Assembly: GCF_014203045.1 (NCBI RefSeq)
Contig: NZ_JACHIF010000002.1
Location: 186,001 to 250,000 of the forward strand
Direction: 5' to 3'
DNA: 64,000 nucleotides
Source of the DNA: Prosthecobacter dejongeii
GTDB lineage: Bacteria > Verrucomicrobiota > Verrucomicrobiia > Verrucomicrobiales > Verrucomicrobiaceae
In this document: one piece after another, positions 45,922 through 53,488 of the stretch
Layout of the letters: the number at the start of each line of letters is the position of its first letter
Position numbering within the stretch: the stretch's first letter is position 1
Made by a program: the position numbers and the translations under genes
The notes under the pieces: generated by a model
Seen by the model: only the letters and a program-made list of their open reading frames with translations
The model's database searches: none
What the model was told of the DNA's origin: nothing

Positions 45922-48072
45922 TTACTGGATGAAGAGGAACTGGGAGCCGGTGATGAGGGCGTGGGTGATGTCTTCGATGGCCTGGTCACCACGTTCGTTG
46001 AGGACTTGGGAAAGGACTGCGCGCTCGTTGTTGGTGGGCAGGCGGCTCAGCAGGGCTTCGTAGAGGAAGGCGGCTTTTTGGTCGTTGCTCCCTGCTTTAT
46101 TAAGCTGCTGGCTGAGCAACGAGATGGGGCTGGTGAGGCTTTCCACCACAGGACCATTCAGCAAAGTGAGGGCCTGGGGCACGGAGGCATCGTCACTGGC
46201 GTTATCAATGACCTCGCGGTCTGACTGGCCAAAGGTGCGCAGAAAGTGGCCGGGGCGGGCGGGGGAGGGGAGCTCGGAAGCGCGGGAGACCATGGTGTTG
46301 TTACCCGCGCTGCGCACGAGGTCCTTACGCTGCTCTTTAGTGAGGGTGGCCATGACGCTGCGGTCAAGGCGTGGACGTTTGTTTTCTTGTTTGTTAGGGC
46401 GATAGCCCTGAATGAGGGCCTCGGCTCGCTCTTCGCCGATGAGGTTGACGAGCAGTTCATTGCTGGATTCGCGGCGGAGTTTGTTCGCGGCATTGGCCAG
46501 GGCTTTAGCTTCGGCTGGGCTGGTGGTGCCTTTTTCAGCGATCTTAGCGCGCATGGCATCCAGTTCGCGGTCGTTTTCTTTTCGCTGTTCCATGCCTGCT
46601 TTGGCGGCGGCGATGATGCCTTCCGGGCCTTTTTCTTTCATCGTGGTGATGAACATGTTCAGGTCTCCCAGGTATTGATGGAGACGCTGGTTTTCATCGT
46701 CCACTTCGCCATCCACATTGCCTTTGGTGAGGGTGATCATGGAGTCCCAGACTTGCTCAGCACTCATGCGACGGAGGCTGGGCCCGGTGAAGTGATTGAT
46801 CTCGCCCAAGGCCACTTCCTGGGTGCTGGCCATGCGCTGGTAGGTATCGGTATTGTAAAGCACACGCAGGAAAGATTTGAGCGAGTATTTTTTCTCGATC
46901 ATGAGCTGCGTGAGGTACTCCATGAGGGCAGGGTTGCTGGCGACGGAGGAGTCGGTCATTTCATCGAGGGGCTCGATGAGGGCGTTGCCAAAGACATGTT
47001 TCCACATGCGGTTGGCGATGACGGTGGTGAAGCGTGGATTTTCTGGGGAAGTCATCCAGTCGGCAAAGGCCTGCACGGTGGTCTGGCCTTCTTTGGGTTT
47101 GGCCTCGTGGCCGAACATGGCGCGGGGTTCGATGGTGTCACCGGGCTTGGCATCGGTGTAGGCGTAGTCCGCTGGCAGTTTGGGTAGCTTGCCTTCATTC
47201 CAGGTGATGGCGGTGTAGCGCAGAGGTTTCATCACATCGCCCAGGGCTTTCCGCACCTGCTGCATGTCTTCTCGGCTGCTGGCGGTGGTTTGGCTGGCGG
47301 CAGCTTCTTTGCGCATTTTTGCCACCTCTTCAGGGTGGTCTTTCATGAACTGACGACGCTCTTTGTTAGACATCTTAGCCAGAGCCTCTGGGATCTGTCT
47401 GCCCTCGGGGCGTTTTGGCAGCTTGATTTCATTCACACCGCCGCCACGAGTGTCCATGCCGTAGGTAAAGGCGGCCATGCTGTAATAGTCTTTTTGGGAC
47501 CATTTATCAAAGGGGTGGTTATGGCATTGGGCACAGACGATGCTGGTGCCCAGGAAGACCTGCACGGTGTAGGCGAGGTGGTCGAGCTTATTTTCATCGC
47601 GCTGGTAAAAGCCGATGCTGCCACTGTCCCAGGCACCGCCTTCGGTGGTGAGCAGCTTTTTCACAAACTGGTCGTAGGGGGTGTTGGCCTTCAGTTCTTT
47701 TTTCAGCCATTCTTCATAAGCCTCAGCGGTGATCTTCCCTTTGGTATTGTCGGTTAGGCGCAGCACATCGGCCCAGAAGTTAAACATGTGGCTGGTGTAG
47801 CCGTCGCTGGCCAGGAGCTTATCAATGAGCTTGGTGCGCTTCTGTGGATCCACCGACTTCATGAAGTCGCGAGTTTCTTCCACAGTGGGGATGCGGCCTG
47901 CGATGTCGAGATACAGACGACGAACGATGACTTCATCCGGTGCGGTGGCGTTCGGCTGCAGGTTGTGCTTTTGCCAATCGGCAGCGAGCAAGCTATCGAT
48001 CTGAGTGGCTTCGGGCAGTGCTGCGCCGTGAGCGGCAGCGGCTACCAGCAGGAGAAGGACGATTTTTTTCAT
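45922..48072 (-). CDS. DUF1549/DUF1553 exported protein
   Basis: 716 residues. A signal peptide (MKKIVLLLLVAAAAHGAA) is followed by DUF1549 (PSCyt2; about 25-230, with FWADVLRL and GTSIVCAQCHNHPFDKWSQKDYYSMAAF) and DUF1553 (PSD1; about 340-680, with FTTVIANRMWKHVFGNALIEPLDE). No separate cytochrome CxxCH module of the PSCyt1 type precedes it, but a CAQCH sequence is present within DUF1549. It is upstream of DUF1501 in the same direction, 33 bases apart, so the pair forms an operon. Confidence 0.88.
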   Translation of the reverse strand: MKKIVLLLLVAAAAHGAALPEATQIDSLLAADWQKHNLQPNATAPDEVIVRRLYLDIAGRIPTVEETRDFMKSVDPQKRTKLIDKLLASDGYTSHMFNFWADVLRLTDNTKGKITAEAYEEWLKKELKANTPYDQFVKKLLTTEGGAWDSGSIGFYQRDENKLDHLAYTVQVFLGTSIVCAQCHNHPFDKWSQKDYYSMAAFTYGMDTRGGGVNEIKLPKRPEGRQIPEALAKMSNKERRQFMKDHPEEVAKMRKEAAASQTTASSREDMQQVRKALGDVMKPLRYTAITWNEGKLPKLPADYAYTDAKPGDTIEPRAMFGHEAKPKEGQTTVQAFADWMTSPENPRFTTVIANRMWKHVFGNALIEPLDEMTDSSVASNPALMEYLTQLMIEKKYSLKSFLRVLYNTDTYQRMASTQEVALGEINHFTGPSLRRMSAEQVWDSMITLTKGNVDGEVDDENQRLHQYLGDLNMFITTMKEKGPEGIIAAAKAGMEQRKENDRELDAMRAKIAEKGTTSPAEAKALANAANKLRRESSNELLVNLIGEERAEALIQGYRPNKQENKRPRLDRSVMATLTKEQRKDLVRSAGNNTMVSRASELPSPARPGHFLRTFGQSDREVIDNASDDASVPQALTLLNGPVVESLTSPISLLSQQLNKAGSNDQKAAFLYEALLSRLPTNNERAVLSQVLNERGDQAIEDITHALITGSQFLFIQ

Positions 48073-48502
48073 GGCGTGAAGGCAGGCTTCGGTCTGACGG
48101 CGGCTGAAACGTGAAGATTCGCAGTTTCTTTATTTTAATTTCAAAGCTTGTGAAAAGTTGCGCATCTTTTGGTTAGGGGACGTGCAAAGCCGATCCACTG
48201 AATCTGAAAGGTGACGTCTATTTAGGGCTCAAACGATTTTTGGAATGATTTACATGGTATGTACTATGCATTTACGGATAGATGAGGTATAAAGAAGACG
48301 AAATTATGAATATTACCCCCATCCCTTCCAAGACCACTTTCTCTGTGGCCACGGCTTTGCTTCTGGTATTGGTCGTGCTGATGCTCCTTGCGGGCGTGCT
48401 GCCGGCGCCGCGCTGAGGATTTACGGCAGTGCGTTTTCGACCTCGTGGAAGCAATGAAGAAAAGTGGGAAGATGGAGAGCGGCTGCCACGTTCCCAGCGC
48501 CC
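48073..48502. other. Intergenic region between DUF1549/1553 and sulfatase genes
   Basis: The genes on either side are divergent, so promoters for both should be here. The first 200 bases are A+T-rich. A 36-codon reading frame at 48306-48416 is the only plausible gene. I see no strong dyad or terminator. Confidence 0.5.
48306..48416 (+). CDS. Tiny single-helix membrane peptide
   Basis: A 36-residue frame starting ATG: a polar N terminus (MNITPIPSKTTF) followed by 21 hydrophobic residues (VATALLLVLVVLMLLAGVL) and PAPR at the end. A weak AAGAAG purine tract lies upstream. The composition suits a small membrane protein. Supported only by the frame and hydrophobic pattern; it may be chance. Confidence 0.4.
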   Translation: MNITPIPSKTTFSVATALLLVLVVLMLLAGVLPAPR

Positions 48503-49936
48503 ATGAAATTGATGTGTCTCCTCACGGTCCTGTTGGGTCTCTTTGCTCTGCAAGTTTCAGCGGCTGAAAAGCCGGATGTGCTCTTTATCGCCGTGGATGA
48601 TCTCAATGACTGGGTCACGTATCTGGGTGGGCATCCCCAGACGAAGACGCCGAACATTGATCGCCTCGTCGCGCGCGGGATGGCCTTCAGCAATAGCCAT
48701 TGCGCGGCCCCAGCGTGCAACCCTTCGCGCGCTGCGCTGATGAGTGGCCTGCGGCCCTGGCAGACGGGCATTTATACGAATGGAGATCCCGCTCAAGGGG
48801 TGATGAAGGACACGCTGACAATCAATCGCCACTTTCTGGCCCAGGGCTACAATACCCGGGGCGGTGGCAAGATTTACCACAATTTTAATGCCGAAGGTCG
48901 TGAAGATGGCTGGACGGAATGGGCGGGGCTTTTTCCCAGCATCAGCGATCATGAAGAAAACCTGAATGGACTGAAAAGCGGCCACTTTGACTGGGGGGCT
49001 GTGGAAGCAAAGCCGCAGGAGATGGGCGACTACAAGCTGACGGACTGGGCTGTGAATCACCTGAAGACAGCGCCTCTGGATCAGCCACTGTTTCTCGGGG
49101 TGGGCTATGTGAAACCGCACCTGCCGTGGTATGTGCCGCGTGAGTATTACGACCGTTTTCCATTGGAGGGCATCCAGCTTCCCGTGACAAAGGAGGATGA
49201 CCTTGCCGACATACCTGCGGCCGGCGTGCAGATGGCCAAACCGCAGGGTGACCATGCGGCAGTGCTGAAAGGTGACCAGTGGAAAAAGGCGGTGCAGGCG
49301 TATCTGGCCACCATCTCGTTTTTGGATGATCAGGTGGGGCGCCTACTGGACGGGTTGGATGCGAGCCCGCGTAAGGATAAAACGATGATTGTCTGGTGGA
49401 CAGATCACGGCTGGGCTCTCGGGGAGAAGCAGCATTGGCGCAAATTTGCCCTGTGGGAGGAAACCACGCGCACTTCCTGCGCCATCGTAGCCCCTGGCAT
49501 CACGCAGCCTAACCTTGTTTGCAAAGCCCCTGTGGACTACATGAATATTTACCCCACGCTGTGTGAATTGACGGGGCTGCCCCTGCCTGCACATGTCAAA
49601 GGTGCCAGCCTGATGCCGCTGCTGAAAGATCCTACCGTAGCGTGGGATCAGGTGGCCATCTGCACGCATGGTCGTGGTAATCATGGCGTGCGTGATGCCC
49701 GCTGGCGCTACATCCGCTATGCGGACGGGAGCGAGGAACTCTATGATCACACTCAAGACCCGAACGAGTGGACCAACTTGGCCCAAGATAAGGGACTGGC
49801 AGAAGTAAAGGCCAAGCTGGCGGCTGCCCTGCCCGCAGCAGATGAAGAAGTACCCTCTACTTCTGGCCGCCAAAGCAACGGCAGTTCCAAAGGGAAGGGG
49901 AAGAAAAAAGCGAAAGGCAAAGCCCAAGAGGAGTGA
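48503..49936 (+). CDS. Exported sulfatase, iduronate-2-sulfatase-like
   Basis: 477 residues from the ATG that gives a signal peptide ending near residue 21. The type I sulfatase signature is CNPSR with Cys72, the residue converted to formylglycine; the metal-binding VDDLNDW is near residues 31-37 and WWTDHGWALGEKQHWRKF supplies other active-site residues. It fits the iduronate/choline sulfatase-like S1 families used by Verrucomicrobiota on sulfated polysaccharides. A Ser/Gly/Lys-rich tail (GKGKKKAKGKAQEE) is unusual. No formylglycine-generating enzyme gene is in this window. Confidence 0.9.
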   Translation: MKLMCLLTVLLGLFALQVSAAEKPDVLFIAVDDLNDWVTYLGGHPQTKTPNIDRLVARGMAFSNSHCAAPACNPSRAALMSGLRPWQTGIYTNGDPAQGVMKDTLTINRHFLAQGYNTRGGGKIYHNFNAEGREDGWTEWAGLFPSISDHEENLNGLKSGHFDWGAVEAKPQEMGDYKLTDWAVNHLKTAPLDQPLFLGVGYVKPHLPWYVPREYYDRFPLEGIQLPVTKEDDLADIPAAGVQMAKPQGDHAAVLKGDQWKKAVQAYLATISFLDDQVGRLLDGLDASPRKDKTMIVWWTDHGWALGEKQHWRKFALWEETTRTSCAIVAPGITQPNLVCKAPVDYMNIYPTLCELTGLPLPAHVKGASLMPLLKDPTVAWDQVAICTHGRGNHGVRDARWRYIRYADGSEELYDHTQDPNEWTNLAQDKGLAEVKAKLAAALPAADEEVPSTSGRQSNGSSKGKGKKKAKGKAQEE

Positions 49937-50040
49937 GGGTTGAGACCTGGAGATAGGGCCGGGGGCTGGGGGCGGGACGATCTTTTCTTTACATAAGATA
50001 GGTCGTCCGATTAATGTCCTTCCAAAGTCCCCCCCCGGCT

Positions 50041-52758
50041 ATGCGCTTTTCTCTGGTTCTAACTTTCCTGCGACTGCTTTGCCTATTGGTCCTAACCCAG
50101 GTGCCTCTGCATGGGCAGATCGTCCGGCAGGCAAACACGTCCCTATATCTACCTGCCACGACACCGCCTGAGACTTCAGGACCGCTGACTTATGCGATCG
50201 TTTCTGCGTTTCCTGGCGTGACCTTTAATGCCCCGATGGGTAGCACATACCCAACGGGGGAGACGAGCCGTGTGTACGTCAATGAGCGTGAGGGAAAGAT
50301 CTGGATCATCCATGGGGTAGGTGGTAGCTCCCCAACAAAAAGTTTGTTCATGGATCTGGCGGCGCATCTCCAGTCTCAAAACCGGCCACTGGCGACTGAC
50401 AATGAAAACGGGCTGCTGGCCATGGCCTTTCATCCTGACTATCAGCAAAACGGCTGGTTTTATCTGTTCTACAGCATCCGGACGAACAATCAGCTCCATC
50501 AGAGGCTGGCACGATTCACCGCCACAGGCACAGCGGGAAATTTCCGTGCAGCTACAAGCGCGAGTGCGGCCACTGAGTCTCCTTTGCTGACTCTGTATGA
50601 CCGGATCGGGAATCACAACGGCGGGGACCTCGGCTTTGGTGGTGACGGATATCTTTACCTTTCGTTAGGCGATGAGGGCGGCGGTGATGATGAGTATAAT
50701 AATGCGCGCTTCATTGATAAAAATTTCTGGGGCCAAATGCTGCGCCTAGACGTGAATAATCTCGCAACAAACCAGGGGCCTTCCGTGCTGGCTCAGACGG
50801 CCTCCACCAGTTTTCCCTCGGCCATTCATCCGGGGACCTATAAGGTGCCTGCGGACAATCCATTCATTGGCCGCACTACCTGGCACGGACGGAGTGTGAA
50901 TCCAGCCAATGTAAAAAGGGAAATTTATGCTACAGGCTTTCGGAATCCCTTTCGGTTTAATTTTGATCCTACGACGGGTCGGCTCTTTCTCGGGGACGTG
51001 GGGCAGAATACCAAGGAAGAGGTGGATCTAGTGGTGAAAGGTGGCGACTACGGCTGGAGCTGGCGGGAAGGGGACGTGGCCTTCAATGGTGCCCCCAAAT
51101 TCCCCAACGATGCAACGGGTTCCACGACCCCGCCTTCAGGGGCGAATTTTTCTCCCGTTTCCCCGATCATCAGCTATCCAAGAACGAGTGCCCAAAACCC
51201 CAATATGTTTGGGGCCTCCGTCTGTGCAGGGATTGTCTATCGTGGGACTCTGTTACCAGAACTGCGGGGTATGTTTTGGGTGGCTGACATCTATTCCGGC
51301 CGCATTCGGGCCTACCAGGAAACGACGCCTGGAGTGTGGACGGGACAGGGGCTTCCTTCGAAGTCTGGCATCGTGGATTTTGGTATCAACCCGAGTACTG
51401 AAGAGCCACTCCTTTGCTGCCTGAACGATGGCCTTTTTTACAAGATTGTTAGGGGGACGGCGTCCTCAGCGCCAATGAAGCTCTCGGAGGTAGGAGTGTT
51501 TCGAGACATGTCCACCCTGGCTACTTTTCCAGGCTTTGTGCGCTACCGCCCCAATGTGAGCTTCTGGAGTGACGGAGCCATCAAAGAGCGCTGGTTTGCC
51601 ATCAAGGAGACGACTCCAAAGATCGGGTACAGCGAGACGGGTAATTGGACCTTTCCCACCGGGACGGTGTGGGTGAAGCATTTTGAAATCCCTGTCAATG
51701 GATTCAGAAGACGGCTGGAAACTCGTCTGCTAGTGAAGACTGCCGACGGTGTGTATGGGCTCACTTATAAATGGACTTCAGACACAGAAGCCTATCTGGT
51801 CCCTGCGGCAGGTGAAACCAGTCTTGTTCCTTTTGGGAGTAGCCAGTACTGGCGCTACCCCTCACGCAGTGAATGCCTGAGCTGCCACACGGCTGCGGCA
51901 GGTTATGCCCTGGGTTTTAATACGGCACAGATCAATGGGCCGTATCCTTTCGCTGGCACCAACATGAAGCAGTTAGATCTATTGAACGCGGCTGGATATC
52001 TTTCAGGAATGGCGGAGTCCATACAGCCGCATTTACCGGCACTGAGCACGGCGCCCACTCAGTCACTGGAGTGGCGGGCGCGATCTTATCTGGCGGTGAA
52101 CTGTGCCCCCTGCCACCAGCCTGGCGGAGGCGCGCAGGGAAACTGGGATGCACGCTATGTCACGCCCACGGAGCTTAGCCAGATCATTCAGGGCAGTCTG
52201 ATCAATCAAGGGGCAGATCCTGATAGTCGTGTCATCGTACCGGGTGATACGGAACATTCGATGCTTCTGAAACGGATGCAGGGTGAGGCCCAAGGGTTGT
52301 CTCGCATGCCTCCGGTGGGATCGCTCATGCGTGATGTTGATGGGGAGAACTTGATTGCAAGCTGGATCCAGGAACTGAGTGGCTACCAAACTTTGCAACA
52401 ATGGTTGGATGATCATTTTGGCGCTGCCGCAGGGCCCAATGCAGCCCCTGCTGCGGATGCCGATGGCGACGGCCTGAGCAATCAGGAGGAATACGCTCTG
52501 GGAACCAATCCCCAAAGTGCCGCCAGTCGCTGGAAGTACGATGCCATCACCAAGGCCAATGGGAGGGTGACGGTGAATTTTACCCAGCCAGCAAACCGCA
52601 TGGCTTTGGTGGAGATCAGTCACGATCTTATCACCTGGCGGATGTTAACCGCTGTGGACAATGAGTATTTGTACCCGGCTGCTCCCGTAAACCGAAGTTT
52701 CTATTTTCCCCTGACGGAAAAGAAGCGATTTTTTCGCGTGCGTTTGCGTCAGCCTTAA
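50041..52758 (+). CDS. Glucose/sorbosone dehydrogenase-like propeller fused to diheme cytochrome c
   Basis: 905 residues with signal peptide. Residues about 20-450 are a GSDH-type beta-propeller (LLAMAFHPDYQQNGWFYLFYS, NHNGGDLGFGGDGYLYLSLGDEG, YATGFRNPFRFNFDPTTGRLFLGDVGQ, GGDYGWSWREG). About 470-790 matches the SO2930/HNE_0200-type cytochrome, with two heme sites, CLSCH and CAPCH. A calcium-type DADGDGLSNQEE motif and a C-terminal beta domain follow. It may oxidise a sugar and pass electrons to the hemes. PQQ and substrate are not certain. An alternative start lies 27 bases upstream. Confidence 0.82.
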   Translation: MRFSLVLTFLRLLCLLVLTQVPLHGQIVRQANTSLYLPATTPPETSGPLTYAIVSAFPGVTFNAPMGSTYPTGETSRVYVNEREGKIWIIHGVGGSSPTKSLFMDLAAHLQSQNRPLATDNENGLLAMAFHPDYQQNGWFYLFYSIRTNNQLHQRLARFTATGTAGNFRAATSASAATESPLLTLYDRIGNHNGGDLGFGGDGYLYLSLGDEGGGDDEYNNARFIDKNFWGQMLRLDVNNLATNQGPSVLAQTASTSFPSAIHPGTYKVPADNPFIGRTTWHGRSVNPANVKREIYATGFRNPFRFNFDPTTGRLFLGDVGQNTKEEVDLVVKGGDYGWSWREGDVAFNGAPKFPNDATGSTTPPSGANFSPVSPIISYPRTSAQNPNMFGASVCAGIVYRGTLLPELRGMFWVADIYSGRIRAYQETTPGVWTGQGLPSKSGIVDFGINPSTEEPLLCCLNDGLFYKIVRGTASSAPMKLSEVGVFRDMSTLATFPGFVRYRPNVSFWSDGAIKERWFAIKETTPKIGYSETGNWTFPTGTVWVKHFEIPVNGFRRRLETRLLVKTADGVYGLTYKWTSDTEAYLVPAAGETSLVPFGSSQYWRYPSRSECLSCHTAAAGYALGFNTAQINGPYPFAGTNMKQLDLLNAAGYLSGMAESIQPHLPALSTAPTQSLEWRARSYLAVNCAPCHQPGGGAQGNWDARYVTPTELSQIIQGSLINQGADPDSRVIVPGDTEHSMLLKRMQGEAQGLSRMPPVGSLMRDVDGENLIASWIQELSGYQTLQQWLDDHFGAAAGPNAAPAADADGDGLSNQEEYALGTNPQSAASRWKYDAITKANGRVTVNFTQPANRMALVEISHDLITWRMLTAVDNEYLYPAAPVNRSFYFPLTEKKRFFRVRLRQP

Positions 52759-52763
52759 GTTTC

Positions 52764-53420
52764 CTAACCAAGAATGCGGTAGCCGATACCGGGTTCGTTG
52801 CGAATTTCGATGCTGCTGCCGACTTTGCTGCGCAAGTGATTCACATGCACGCGCAGGGCGGCGGTTTGTTCTACGTTCGTGCCGGGCCATACGGCTTTGA
52901 GGAGCTGCTGCTGGGTGATGATTTTACCGGGATGCCGGGCCAGGGCCTTCAGGAGAGCGTACTCGGTGGGGGTGAGTTTCAGCTCCTGGCCTGCGAGCGT
53001 GACGGCATGATCCACAAGGCTGATGTGCAGGAGGCCGAGAGTGACCTCGGCCACCTCTGTGCTGCGCTGCCGCCGAGTGATGGCAGAGAGACGGGCCATG
53101 AGCTCAGCGGTGCCAAAAGGTTTGGTCACGTAGTCATCTGCGCCGTTTTCCAAGGCGGCGACTTTGGTACTTTCTTGATCGCGCACGCTGAGGATCAGCA
53201 CGGGGACATCGCTCCATTCACGCAGGCGTTTTAGCACATCCAGACCGTCCATGTCAGGCAGGCCCAGATCCAGCAAGATGACATCTGGTTTGTGAAAGGC
53301 AGCCTCTTGCAGGCCTAACTGCCCAGCCTCAGCCTCGCGCACGGTGTAGCCGCGTGATTCCAGAGCCAGTCGCAGCAGGCGACGGATCTGGGGTTCATCA
53401 TCAATGATCAGGCTGGTCAT
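52764..53420 (-). CDS. kdpE: KdpE response regulator
   Basis: 218 residues, an OmpR/PhoB-family regulator. Receiver domain with acidic IIDDEP and the phosphorylated Asp51 (VILLDLGLPDMDG), then a winged-helix DNA-binding domain (LTPTEYALLKALARHPGKIITQQQLLKAVWP). It activates kdp on low potassium or turgor stress. The ATG chosen is internal to a longer frame; the extra 10 residues are not receiver-like. It lies 68 bases after kdpD. Confidence 0.93.
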   Translation of the reverse strand: MTSLIIDDEPQIRRLLRLALESRGYTVREAEAGQLGLQEAAFHKPDVILLDLGLPDMDGLDVLKRLREWSDVPVLILSVRDQESTKVAALENGADDYVTKPFGTAELMARLSAITRRQRSTEVAEVTLGLLHISLVDHAVTLAGQELKLTPTEYALLKALARHPGKIITQQQLLKAVWPGTNVEQTAALRVHVNHLRSKVGSSIEIRNEPGIGYRILG

Positions 53421-53488
53421 GCAGGGACGGTGACTCGGTGGAAGAAACACACGTCAGCGAGCGGCGCGGTTCTGGCAAAGACAACCGC

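Noticed and set aside
46246-47187. Plus-strand 313-codon frame opposite the DUF1549/1553 gene
   Set aside because: Gly/Phe/Val-rich antisense sequence without domains; the minus-strand gene has signal peptide and family motifs.
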